Shown: in pieces, positions 13,451 to 24,102 of the stretch
How the letters are laid out: the number at the start of each line of letters is the position of its first letter
How positions within the stretch are numbered: the stretch's first letter is position 1
DNA from: Obelidium mucronatum
Taxonomy: Eukaryota; Chytridiomycota; Chytridiomycetes; Chytridiales; Chytriomycetaceae
NCBI GenBank assembly: GCA_025765595.1
Contig: JAIVFH010000150.1
Span: 1-64,000 of the forward strand
Length of the DNA stretch: 64,000 nucleotides
Direction: 5' to 3'
Made by a program: the position numbers and the translations under genes
Notes under the pieces: model-generated
Database searches by the model: none
What the model was told of the DNA's origin: nothing
Seen by the model: the letters and a program-made list of their open reading frames with translations, nothing else

Positions 13451-14357
13451 CAAGACTTGCTACCCATCCCGAAAAAACTCAAAAAAGATCCAACAAACAA
13501 ACTTCTTGACCTGAGTGCAACAATGGAAGACCACTTGGATTATGGAAACGCGCCAGATACCACAATGAAACCAGGATCTTTCCGGAATGCGCTTCCCATC
13601 ATTCGAAGACTCAATCGCCATTCCACAATCGTTCTCAAGAGTGCTGGTGATGCTGTTGTTTCTCAGCCCACAAAGTTTTACGAACAAGAGACTGTTTTGG
13701 AAGATTTAATGCCTCCTCAAAAGTTGGAAACGCGGGAACTGCGTATTCTCCAAGCATCAAGTTACTTTGGTGGTGTCGTGGACGGAAGTGCCGGGAAAGA
13801 AGGAGTCAACTCAGCTGGATTGGTGTCTGCGTCGTTGAATGGATGGCAACCAAAACTAATGACTGTAAGGAGGTTCCTCACCTTCTCGAGTGTTTTCCTT
13901 TTGCTCATCATTGTTATCCAAAATAGGTAGCTGTGAATCCGGTGGTCGGTGGTAAAGTATATGCCGCCTTGAATCGAGCATCTTTGAAGCGAAAAGTTGT
14001 CATTCCAACGTGCAAAGGTATATTTTGCATCGCATCATATTGAATGCATCGAAATCACAAGTAATCCAAAAAAATATAATCAAATCAGAGACCTTGAATC
14101 GCTCAATACGTGATGACATTCATCAAATTCAAAACAGCGCGAGCGAACTACTTCGTCACTATTGGGCATTCAAGCAGAAAGCAGAGTCTGCATCTGGGGA
14201 AGCTGCTGTAATGATTGCGGGCAAGTTGGAGAAATTGAGAGTGGCCATCGTCAATGTTTATTCCCACATTGTCCAGTTTCAGCAGAGTTTTGAGGGAGGA
14301 GAAGACGCGAAGTTATTGGAAGGGATCAAGATTGCGATGGCATACGTTTCTCAGTAA
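12382..14357 (+). CDS. TFB1: TFIIH core subunit p62/Tfb1
   Basis: This subunit of transcription and repair factor TFIIH has an N-terminal PH-like domain followed by two BSD domains. Exons are 12382-12627, 12683-13038, 13101-13340, 13455-13864, 13927-14017 and 14089-14357. The PH-like start is 'KKKDGRLSLTPAAIVFA' and continues in another frame as 'VSVPTARVKSQAANVVSEKNP', a fungal Tfb1 hallmark. BSD features are 'HDFWLSRKELL' and 'EREFWTKYYTSKAFH'. The C-terminal 'SELLRHYWA' matches the conserved end of p62. A single-base shift near 12470 (an extra T before TCAGCAGCAG) breaks the first exon and has no intron explanation. Intron 3 contains a 55-base A run. Confidence 0.85.
13394..13448 (+). repeat. 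55-base poly(A) homopolymer in TFB1 intron 3
   Basis: The sequence reads as A from 13394 to 13448 without interruption, inside the intron 13341-13454. Length in the true genome is uncertain because such runs are often miscalled. Similar shorter runs occur at about 6596-6616 (A), 25410-25428 (T) and 31877-31903 (T). Confidence 0.9.
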
Positions 14358-14531
14358 TTTCATTGTTTCATACTCTCTTCAATTTGCGACTCTTTTTTGA
14401 GATGGGAGAATTCCAGGAGAATTCAACGGAACACCTCAGCTTTTCCAGTGAAAGGATTTTTTGGATGCAGGATAATGAATAAATTATTCGAAAAAGAACT
14501 GGAACTATTATAATAAATCACATGGGCATCT

Positions 14532-16187
14532 TTATTGACTATTCCCAAGTTCTTCTGATTCTCTCGACCAATCCGTGCAGTTATACCGTGCTGGGAAAAC
14601 TCCAGCCGCATATCCGGGAAGATCCCCAACAATTCTGTGTGGATGGTCCTTCAAAAAACACAACTGCTTATCATATGCGAAATCCCACGCAACACAGTCG
14701 GCCTCTGCAAAACAAGCCTGTCGACATTTGTCTTCATGGTCCATTTGGATTTGTGTGAAATGTCCTCCGGGTATATACGCGTTTTTGACATGTCTCGGTT
14801 CAGAGGAAGCAAAAACTTGGTAAACGTCCCCCATCGTAACCAGTCTTCCTTCTGATTCTGTCGCTTTTTCCAGTTGGAATAACTTTTGCATCTTTTTATA
14901 AAAGCTTTTTAATCAGATTTCTACTGCCACTCAACCTTAAAATAACAAACCTGTTTCGGAAGTGCGTGATGAAAACTGATTGGCAATTCACATGAGTCCA
15001 TGTTGTAACTAAACTGGAAAACGAATAAGTTGGTATTCAACGAAAGCCCAACAAAATCAACTTACGTCCTTATTCGGCCTAAAAGATTTCATATGGGCGG
15101 GTTTAAGAGTTAAAAAAAAAGCATGAATAGGGCAAGGAAAGCTCAACTTACGGCTCGCCATGAAAACCTGGGAGAGTTTGAAGAAATATATTGGCATCGC
15201 GCAGACACAAACTAACTCTGATATCCCCTCCCCAGCATTCTCTGTAGTGAATGATACACTCATCAACAAGATCCATCAGTTGAATCATTGCTCTCCTTGA
15301 AATCACAATTCCAGTACCACCTGTGCACAAGTTGAAATTCCTTTTAAAAAAGCTGACATCTCAAAATTCTTCACACACACCTTGGGCAAAGTTGGGACTA
15401 TCCTCGAACTTGGTTATATCATCGCACCCAATAAACTTATTTGCTTGGCCAAAGTAATAAGGCTCCGAAGCGTTAAACTTTCTCAAGGATAATGCAAGAT
15501 TATCAATCATCAGATAGGAGTCGTCGTCCACCATCAAATACCAGTCCGCATTTGGAAACTGCTTGAATAAGATTTTAAATCCTGGCAGATTCTGATTTTT
15601 TTCGCCAAGTGTCAGAAAGTGGTAACAATGAAATGTACAAGCCCTGTTTTGTAAACTACCTTGTGCGCATCAGCAGCCCATCCTGCCGACCAAGTATCTT
15701 GTCCTCCCTCAACGCGCTCAGAGTCTCTCCTTCGTATCCTCCGCGGCCGCACCTCTTGTTTCGGTAAAAATCCCTCCAACACATCTGCACCACTCAACTC
15801 TTGAAACTTATGAATCAAAACTTTCCTAGAGGTATCATATGCATCCGTATAGACATCAATCATTTTCGTTTCTCCCACAGCTTGGTCGGGGCTATCTCCA
15901 ATCAGCAGGACATTGGATACATCGCGTAGAAATGTGAGGAGTTGGATCGGGGTTCGAGAGAGGAGGGTTTCTCGACCAGTCTTTAGCGCGATTGCAATAT
16001 TATCGTGTTTGGTTTTTCTGTTGCTGTTGCTGTCGCTGTTGTTGATTGGTTTGACAGGACTAGTTTTGGACATGATTGCCTCTTTGGAATAAGTAGATGA
16101 AATGTTGATGGCGATAATGAATGACAGAATGCAGAATATGAGAAGAATGACGAGCCGTCGGGGAGGCGGTGCTAATATCTTGGCCAT
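14532..16187 (-). CDS. Fringe-like glycosyltransferase with C-terminal PAN/Apple-like domain (copy A)
   Basis: This type II Golgi membrane protein of about 447 aa has exons 16187-15660, 15591-15381, 15320-15152, 15078-15066, 15013-14951 and 14891-14532. A short cytoplasmic start is followed by one membrane anchor (about residues 10-30). The lumenal part has 'ADWYLMVDDDSYLMIDNL' with the metal-binding DDD, 'YYFGQANKFIGCDD', 'GGTGIVISRRAM' and 'CWGGDIRVSLCLRDA', the pattern of Fringe/C1GalT-type GT31 enzymes. The last exon is Cys-rich ('CRQACFAEADCVAWDF'), resembling PAN/Apple folds that bind protein or sugar. The acceptor sugar cannot be told from sequence. The fourth exon is only 13 nt (Pro-Asn-Lys-Asp). 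Its place in the protein matches 'PNANFYF' and 'PTNPDFVYG' in copies D and C. Confidence 0.8.
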
Positions 16188-16394
16188 GTGGTTTTGGAGG
16201 ACGTCGATTCAATTGGGTTATTGATATTATGAACCCAGGCCTTTTCAATTTTTCCCGCCGATAAAGAGCAGGAGAGAAATTGTCTGATATTATCTGATAT
16301 TATTATATAAAACCAAAAAAGAATTCAGCAGGTCAATTATCATTTCTAATAGATAGAAACAGAAAAATAAACATAAATTAAGAGGATAATTTAA

Positions 16395-17197
16395 TCATGT
16401 CGATTCTCTAGCTACATTATGGCATTCATATTTCCCATTTATCACGCCACTTGCAACCCCCACTTTTGCGATTCCCAATCCAGGGAAAGCCATCAAGGAA
16501 CATTCCCCGCTAGCGCGTTCGAAATTCCAAGAAATGCAAGATTTTTCGCTTTGACAAACAGAGAGACATGCTTTTGCACTCGGAGTGCCCAACAGGAGTT
16601 TGTAACCTTTCCCTAATCGCAAACGTGTCATCGTCAATCATGATGTACCAGCTAGCATCAGGATACGATTCATAGAGCACTCGAAACCCAGGTAAGTTCT
16701 TGTGGGCATCTTTTTTCCTATTGGCGCAGATGTGTAATCAGCTGACTTTTCCTTTGTGGTATCACAGTCCAATAAAGACGAAATAAGTAGAAGCAACGAA
16801 CCATCCATCTGTTTTGAGATCTTGTCCGCTTGTTACTCTTCCTGAATTGACAGTATTGGCGGCAGCTCTTGTTGGTTGTACTTGTTTCGGAAGTTTTTGT
16901 GGTTCCTGTCCCGCCTTCATGCCACCACCTTGGATGATCCCGAGCCTTTCCTTCGTCTTTTCATAGAGCCCCGAATAAACATCAACCACTTGTCGGTTTC
17001 CAATTTCCCCTTGCACATCATCTCAAAACCAAGTTTTCAACGTCAGCGAGAAAGGTCATGAGTTGGATCGGCACTCGGTCTGCGACTGTTTCTCCGCCTG
17101 TTTTGAGAGCTATGGCGAATTGGGGGAACCCATGGCGATTGCGGGTTTGGTTGCGCTGGGATGATATTATATTGGTTGATGGAGATTTGGGTAAGGC
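16395..17197 (-). pseudogene. Broken Fringe-like/PAN copy (copy P)
   Basis: Segment 16622-17197 is a close copy of 17632-18211. It lacks five bases near 17020 ('ccgat' in the other copy), which shifts the frame of the first domain. At about 16622, just after the DDD codons, the sequence jumps directly to a PAN-like tail (16395-16620, with 'CLSVCQSEKSCISWNF'). That tail is in a different frame from the DDD segment. The middle of the catalytic domain is therefore deleted. There is no membrane-anchor exon: the 5' side runs into an inverted piece of copy D. I see no way for it to encode an active enzyme. Confidence 0.75.
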
Positions 17198-18211
17198 ACC
17201 CATCATCAGTATTCGTCCTCAGCCGTTCCTCAGCAGCATCATAGACGCCAGTATAAACATCTTCCAAGACATTATCCCCCACTCGAAAACCACCCGATTC
17301 CGCAACCACCAACACGTTTTTTGCATGTTTAAGGAAAGTCAACAGTTGGATGGCAGCACGAGAGGCAGCAGTTTCGCTTCCAGTTTTTAGCGCAAATGCA
17401 ATGTTTTCCGCTTTAAAGTGCTTTATCGGTAACACAAAGCAACACGAATATCACCGCTCCAGCATGAATTGTACGTTACAATACACGAATCCATGATTTC
17501 GAGCATTGGTTTGATGGCACGACGCCAACAAAACTTAGCACGTACTTTATAATAGTTATTTCTGCCGGTGAAATAGGGGATATCTGGATCTCGATCTTTT
17601 AGGAACGCTTCCAGATTATCCAGGATCATGTACGTGTCATCGTCAATCATGATGTACCAGCTAGCATCAGGATACGATTCATAGAGCACTCGAAACCCAG
17701 GCAAGTTCTTGTGGGCATCTTTTTTCCTATTGGCGCAGATGAGTAATCAGCTGACTTTTCCTTTGTGGTATCACAGTCCAATAAAGACGAAATAAGTAAA
17801 AGCAACGAACCATCCATCTGTTTTGAGATCTTTTCCGCTTGTTACTCTTCCTGAATTGACAGTATTGGCGGCAGCTCTTGTTGTTTGTACTTGTTTCGGA
17901 AGTTTTTGTGGTTCCTGTCCCGCCTTCATGCCACCACCTTGGATGATCCCGAGCCTTTCCTTCGTCTTTTCATAGAGCCCCGAATAAACATCAACCACTT
18001 GTCGGTTTCCAATTTCCCCTTGCACATCATCTCCGATCAAAACCAAGTTTTCAACGTCAGCGAGAAAGGTCATGAGTTGGATAGGCACTCGATCTGCGAC
18101 TGTTTCTCCGCCTGTTTTGAGTGCTATGGCGAATTGGGGGAACCCATGGCGATTGCGGGTTTGGTTGCGCTGGGATGATATTATATTGGTTGGTGGAGAT
18201 TTGGGTAAGGC
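16622..18211. repeat. Direct duplication of ~576 bp within the glycosyltransferase cluster
   Basis: Positions 16622-17197 and 17632-18211 align nearly base for base in the same orientation. Differences seen include a five-base gap near 17020 and scattered substitutions. The units cover the stem region and the exon with the DDD motif, plus the intron between them. They are separated by an inverted fragment of copy D (17198-17429) and a fragment like copy C (17433-17518). Confidence 0.85.
17198..17429 (-). repeat. Inverted copy of part of copy D exon 1
   Basis: Read on the minus strand, this stretch matches the plus-strand sequence around 20432-20662 almost perfectly; I noted one base change ('gtataaac' against 'gtctatac'). 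It encodes 'HFKAENIAFALKTGSETAA' in frame but has no start or continuation of its own. It sits at the junction between copies P and Q, so it marks a rearrangement or gene-conversion event that used the gene at 20256 as donor. Confidence 0.85.
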
Positions 18212-18304
18212 GGTTTTGACAGACGGCGTCCGCAGTATTGCGCTTGTCAAGAGCAGGAAAGCTATGATACTGAGGGTCAAGAGTAAGATCTTTTGCGTTC
18301 GCAT
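17423..18304 (-). pseudogene. Truncated, mosaic Fringe-like copy (copy Q)
   Basis: The first exon (18304 to about 17815) is intact: a membrane anchor and a stem with 'FAIALKTGGETVADRVPIQL'. The second (about 17735-17423) has 'ASWYIMIDDDTYMILDNLEA' but then lacks the usual 'GCDD...GGTGI' block. It passes through 'FCWRRAIKPMLEIMDSC' into a stretch (17433-17518) nearly identical to copy C at 19211-19296. It stops at 17423 after entering the inverted copy D fragment. No PAN domain follows. It may be transcribed, but the catalytic fold looks incomplete, so I call it a pseudogene. Confidence 0.65.
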
Positions 18305-18631
18305 TCGACTGCTTTGCGCTTTGATCCGAGGCAGGGCTTGAGTTTGGGGAAGGAAATGGATTCAATTTTATTGTTCATTTCTTGGCATTCGGCTGCCTTC
18401 TCATATCGCTCAATCTACCAGAAGACGATCAATTTTTAAGCGGAAGCTGTCTTTTATCTGTGCAAAACCCCAACAGGTGATAGACCAGCGCTTCAATCAT
18501 GAACCCCAAATTATCCCATAGAACAGTTGGGTAGAAAACGTTTATTGCGCTCAAGAACGTACTATTGACATTATTATACTATTACATCAGGTTACTAGCT
18601 GACATCATCCAGCGTTATCTAGAAACCATTA

Positions 18632-20190
18632 TCATCCAGAAAAACACTGGAACCGATCCATCAAAACTCCACTAAAAAAACCGTCTCGTGATTTCGCAAT
18701 CTGTGGACCACCTCTTTTCAGAATACATTTCTTTGTATTGTCCAGAACCCAGGCTGTACAAGGCTCCTTTGAGTCCCTGACGCAGGCTTCTTGGCACTCT
18801 TGCGGGGTAATGCTTGAGTTTTTTGGTAGATGCTTGTATTCTCCTCCAATTCTATCCATATCTTGTTGAATTGAGGGCTGCGAAGAGTGGAAAAACTTGT
18901 AGATGGAGCCCAGTGTGATTAATGGTTTGATTGTTTCGTCGTGCTGCTGGTGATGGGTTTGGCGGGATAATCGTTCTCGCTCTTGCTGAAGTTCGCTAAA
19001 CTGTTCCATTTCGTTCAGCGTAAGGTTTGTGAATGTTATTGGACGAATACAAGGGTCTGAACCATAAACAAAGTCGGGATTTGTTGGTCTGTATACATGC
19101 TTGAATCAATATCACACAAACGAGATCCCAAAAGAAAGAACGGATTCGAGACTCACGAATCCCCAGTGAACCCTTCTTGAGGTAATCCTATTCTGATCCC
19201 GGCATCTCGCAAACACAAAGCAACACGAATATCACCGCTCCAGCATGAATTGTACGTTACAATACACGAATCCATTATTTCGAGCACTGGTTTGATGGCG
19301 CCTTTAGAAAGAAGAATTCCTCCTGCATCGGTTGCCATTGTGGGACCATTACCAAACTCTTCAACACTGCATCCTTTATAATTCACACTTTGCTTTCCAA
19401 TGTAGTGAGGTTCTTCTGGATCCAAGTCTTCAAGCAGTCGCTCCAAGTTCTCCATGAGTACATAACTTTTGTCACTGACGATGAGAAACCAATCGGCATG
19501 AGGAAACTTTTCGGCGAGGAGTTTGAGTCCGGGAAGATTTTTGTGAGGATCCAAATCCTGTTTCGTTTTTGCGGGTTGGGGCAGTTTTGGTTCTGGATGA
19601 TGAGGTTGTACTTCAACTTTGTCTGGTATGAGCGATTCATCATCCTTGCTGGCACCGGTAGTTGCAGAATCCAAAGAACTTCTCTTTCTCCTTCGCAGAT
19701 TGGTTGTATCATCAAAGCCATCTGTAACCTTTCCTGGCTTCCTTCCTCGCTTAGTACCCCGCTTGCCACCATCGTAAACTTCATCAGCCAACTCCTTCTT
19801 CTTTTGTATCCGATTCAGCGCCTGATCATAAGCTCCAGTAAACACATCATGGACTGGCCATTTGCCCACCACTGGCCCACCATCGTCCCCGTCATAATCA
19901 TCACCCCCTAGGAACAGGAGCTCTTCCCGCCCCTTCAGAAACGTCAGCAGCTGAATGGGAACAAACGAATGCATTGTTTCGCCAGACGTCTTTACGCCAA
20001 TCGCCACCACTTTCTTCTTTTTGCGGTTGACTTGGTGCGAGTCTTGCTCCAAGTTTGCCAGGTTTGGTCTGAGCATCACTGGCGCTGAGGAATCGTCTTC
20101 GGGAACATTTGTGCTCATTACGAAAGAGATCACAACAAGCAGCGAGGCCATGACTAAAGCGACAAGCACAAGCAGCCGGAATTGTCGCAT
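18632..20190 (-). CDS. Fringe-like/PAN protein with altered DDD motif (copy C)
   Basis: Two exons, 20190-19157 and 19088-18632, encode about 496 aa. The start at 20190 puts a membrane anchor at residues 5-28. The stem is longer than in the paralogues and rich in Lys, Arg and Asp. Family blocks are present: 'HADWFLIVSDKSYVLMENLE', 'HYIGKQSVNYKGC', 'GGILLSKGAIKPVLEIM' and 'CWSGDIRVALCLRDAG'. The DDD of the relatives is replaced by Ser-Asp-Lys, so metal and nucleotide-sugar binding may be lost or changed. The second exon carries the PAN-like tail ('CQEACVRDSKEPCTAWVL'). It could be a catalytically dead, regulatory or lectin-like member. Confidence 0.72.
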
Positions 20191-20255
20191 GGTGAAAAAT
20201 AAAACAAAAAAAATAAAGTTGTTCAATTTGTCAAGCTTGTCTGTCTGTCCACACC

Positions 20256-21860
20256 ATGAAGCGCTGGATTCGATGCGCATCGACAGCTTTGGCTGTTGTT
20301 TTCATCGCGTCGTTGGCTCTTTTTGCTGCAATTGCAAATACTCCCTTGGAATCAAGTCGGGGAATCCACCCTGCCAGCGACTCGGACAGCCAACCACAAC
20401 CGTATAAAATACATCAACAAACTACAGCACTGATAAAGCACTTTAAAGCGGAAAACATTGCATTTGCGCTAAAAACTGGAAGCGAAACTGCTGCCTCTCG
20501 TGCTGCCATCCAACTGTTGACTTTCCTTAAACATGCAAAAAACGTGTTGGTGGTTGCGGAATCGGGTGGTTTTCGAGTGGGGGATAATGTCTTGGAAGAT
20601 GTCTATACTGGCGTCTATGATGCTGCTGAGGAACGGCTGAGGACGAATACTGATGATGGGTCGATACCGCGTGTTTTATCGAAACGTGGGTTAGTACCCG
20701 ACCAAGTTATTCCTGGACAAAAAAGTAGAACTAGAGGATGGTAAAAACCAAGTTGCGACCATTTCCCTGTCTTAACTCTGTTTTGATGCGTATCCCAGGA
20801 CTTTGGATGCGCACAAAAATCTTCCCGCGTTTCAGCTGCTTAAAAAACGGTTCCCAGATGCGGAATGGTACGTCATGTTTGATGATGACTCTTTTGTATA
20901 TCTGGATAACTTGCAAGAGTTCTTGAGCACCCTAGATCCGGGTAAAGTCATTACTCGAACCCCTTGACGCAAGTTATTTCGCGATTTTACTTAGTTTATC
21001 TCTACAGATAAACCACATTACTTGGGACAAGCGAATCGTTTCAAAGGATGTGATGGAGTCACTGTGATTGGTCAAGGCCCTAAATTCGCTCAAGGAGGAG
21101 CAGGTATTGTAGTTTCGCGTGGCGCAATGAATGCCATGAGTCCGATACTTGACAAGTGCATTTTAAAATATCGTACTTGCTGGGGTAAGGAACTTAGGCA
21201 TTTTAACTGTCATTTTCTTGCCTCTTATTCCTTTTTTCTATCTCGTATACAGCCGGAGATATACGTGTAGGACTTTGCACGCGAGACGCGGGAATTTTGG
21301 CGAAAGACACACAAGGGTTCTATGGAATTCCGTACGTCTTAAGTATCAAAAAAATACTCTTTCGATATTTAATCTTATTTCCCCTTTTTTCCCTTTTGTA
21401 TTGTTTTTGCAGACCAAACGCAAACTTTTACTTTCCAAATGATCCTTGTGTCAAGCCATTCATTTTCCATCACGCCCTTCCTCATCAAATCCAATCCCTC
21501 TATGATATTCAAATTTCAAAACAAGCTCAAGCAAACAACACTCAGAGTTCTCCTCACGTTACGATGGCGGATGTATTCCACTACACACATTTCATTGATC
21601 CGCGGTCGACAAGGAGTACCCTGCCAGAATTACGAATGCAGAATAATACGGATATACGTGGTCGAGCTGTGAAATACAAGGAAGTGGGAACTCCAAAAGA
21701 GTGTTTAGAGATTTGCGAGTACATCAAAGAGTGCGTGGGCTGGACATGGGACGGAAAAGTGTGTTGGACAAAGAACGGGCCGGGGAAAATGGAGACAAAA
21801 GAGGGAATGTGGGGCGGAGTGTTGGCAGAGAGGTATCGCTGTAGCAAATCAGAGCACTAA
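20256..21860 (+). CDS. Fringe-like glycosyltransferase with PAN/Apple-like domain (copy D)
   Basis: Five exons (20256-20740, 20799-20941, 21008-21184, 21253-21331, 21413-21860) give about 443 aa. A signal anchor at residues 8-30 is followed by the stem, then 'AEWYVMFDDDSFVYLDNL' with the DDD motif, 'HYLGQANRFKGCDG', 'GGAGIVVSRGAM' and 'CWAGDIRVGLCTRDAG', and a last exon with 'CLEICEYIKECVGWTWDGKVCW' (PAN-like). It is the only cluster member on the plus strand. It lies head to head with copy C, the starts only about 65 bp apart, so the two probably share a promoter. Part of its first exon was copied in inverted form to 17198-17429. Confidence 0.82.
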
Positions 21861-21948
21861 GTATTCTCAATATACATTCGGTTTTTAATTAAAAAAAAAA
21901 CGACAAAAGAAATAATAACGAACTCCAGTTTAAAAAGGATTATCCCGT

Positions 21949-23543
21949 TTACAGCCAAGTTGGTGGACATACATATCGATTTGGCATGACGCCACTCCAA
22001 GCGCCTTTCATCTCATCTTTACCTCCAGGTGTCTTTTTCAGCCAACACCGTTTGTTGAGATCATGGAACCATGCAACACAGGGCTCGTAATAAATACACC
22101 GTGCTTCACACTGCTCCCATGTATCGATCCTGAAATTCATCCACGGTTTTCCTTTCCGTTCGACATTCTCATCGCGAATCATGAAAGTCTTGGCACTCGT
22201 CTTTGCAGAAGGTGACTCCGTGGTGGTGTAGTTTTTGATTGGATTCAAGAACGTGTGATACATGTGTGAACTAGTGAGGCGAGTTTTCGAAGTTGTTGCT
22301 GATTCTTCGATTTGACGCAGTTTGTACATTTGAGCGGGCAGTACGTGATGGTACGTGAGAGGAGTTTCGCAAGCGTTTGGACTGAATACAAAGTTCTCCT
22401 GTGGCCTTAACATGTACTTTCAAAAAAAAAAATGTATGGAAAAAAGAGCATGGGCACTTACGGCCATCCATTAAATCCTGGAATATGCTTGAGCTTGATT
22501 TTCATATCTCTTAAGCAGAGCCCCACGCGAACGTCTCCAGCTGTTGGCAGGCTTTTGTTAAGGACAATATCTATGACTGCGAAAAAATCTCACCCCAACA
22601 ATCTTCATATTGAACTATACATTGATCCACAATTTCCATCATTGTTTTGATGGCGCCTCTTGATAAAAGAATACCAGTCCCACCTTGAGCAATAGGAGGA
22701 CCATCTCCCATTTCAGTGACATCGTCGCATCCTCTGAATTTATTGGCTTGACCGAAATAGTAATTCCTATTCGGATTGTATCGCTTTGTGAATTGGTGTA
22801 ATCCGTCCAAGAATAAATAGGAATCATCGTCAATCATCATGAACCAATCTGCATCTGGAAATGTGTTGTACAAAAGCGCAAATCCAGGAAGATTCTGGAT
22901 ATACAGTTTTCAGACTCCTTATTTCAGACATTGCTTCTCGATTTACCTTGTGAGCATCAACACGCCAACCCTCATTTGAAAACCACCCAGCTTGAACCGT
23001 ATCGTTTCCGCTCTTGCCGTCTGTACTCTTACCGCCGTTTCCCGCTCCCATTTCTCCCGAAGTATCCAAGACCAATTTTCCCTTCCTTGCCTCTGCCAGC
23101 TGGACTTTCCTGGGCCCGAGCCGCTTCTTTGCATCCTCCAATGCTCCGTGATAAACATCGACCATCCTTCGGCCAATTTCGCTGTTGTTTCTGTTCGCTT
23201 CTCCAATCACCAGAACATTTGCGACTCTATTCAAGAAAGTGTCAAATTGCGCTTTGGTTCGAATGGGAAATGTTTCGCTTCCACTCTTTAGCGCAATTGC
23301 AAAGTTGTTGTATTTAGGATTCACCCTTTTGAAAAGAGTTTGTTGGATCGATGCGTTTGTAAAGAGACTGGGTATTGATACTGGTTTTGTTGGTGGTCTG
23401 ACTGATGTCGTTGTGACTAGGTTCTTTGATCCAAACGTGTTTGAGGCAATCAAGAGGCCAATCAGAACAAAGAACAAGAATGCAATAAGTCTTCGTCGCC
23501 GAGGAAGTGAAGGAACTGAGAAGCGACGGAAGAGTCGCTCCAT
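21949..23543 (-). CDS. Fringe-like glycosyltransferase with PAN/Apple-like domain (copy E)
   Basis: Four exons (23543-22947, 22894-22594, 22540-22462, 22405-21949) give about 477 aa. After an Arg-rich start there is one membrane anchor (about residues 19-36). The catalytic blocks are complete: 'ADWFMMIDDDSYLFLDGL', 'YYFGQANKFRGCDD', 'GGTGILLSRGAIKTMMEI' and 'CWAGDVRVGLCLRDM'. The last exon is PAN-like ('CEARCIYYEPCVAWFHD'). Intron positions match copy D, supporting descent by duplication. Copies D and E converge tail to tail with about 90 bp between their stops. Confidence 0.82.
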
Positions 23544-23924
23544 ATTTTAATTTATGGTTTTTCTATTTTTAGATTGGTTATCGCTCTATTATTGTTTCTT
23601 CTTATTTCTTCTGATTTTATATAATTATGTCAAATCGACAACTAGGTTTAAATCTTTTGCAGGTCGTTTTTCGGATTGTTTTTTTTGTGATTGTTTTTTG
23701 TTGTTCTTTTCTTGGACTTTTTCTGCAGTGTCAACAACTTACTGTTGTTCTCATTGTAGACGATGATCCTTTTATTGATACGTTCATATCTTCAAGGTTT
23801 CCAGTGGATGCAATTGGGAAAATTCCTATCTTAGTCTTCCTATTGAATGGTTTTATGCGAACTTTTATGCTTTTCTTTTGAGCGCAGCTCAAATTATATT
23901 CTATTGATTATAATTCTGAGATAA
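23544..23924. other. AT-rich intergenic region
   Basis: Long T-rich stretches on the plus strand produce Phe/Leu-rich open frames that look like low-complexity noise. I see no gene or repeat before the tRNA. Confidence 0.5.
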
Positions 23925-24006
23925 GTCCCGTTGGCGGAGTGGTTAACGCGGCGCCCTGCTAAGGCGTTTCCCTTTGGGAGCGCAGGTTCGAATCCTGTGC
24001 GGGACG
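23925..24006 (+). tRNA. tRNA-Ser(GCT)
   Basis: The 82-nt cloverleaf has an acceptor stem GTCCCGT/GCGGGAC with discriminator G at 24006. The anticodon loop CTGCTAA sits between GGCGCC- and GGCG-type stem strands, giving anticodon GCT. A long variable arm (around TTTCCCTTTGGGAGC) is typical of serine tRNAs, and the T loop is TTCGAAT. There is no intron. It decodes AGC/AGT. Confidence 0.95.
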
Positions 24007-24102
24007 AGTTTTGCTCCGCACTATTATTAATATTGTTTATCTGTAAAAATCGAAGAATTTATGCTGACACCATCACTGTTCAAATATTAATGATAGTATC
24101 AT

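Noticed and set aside
14532..23543. CRISPR-like or satellite repeat array
   Set aside because: Repeats here are duplicated coding segments, not short regularly spaced units.
23554..23881. Phe/Leu/Cys-rich ORFs resembling membrane proteins
   Set aside because: They arise from T-rich intergenic sequence and lack starts in good context or homology.
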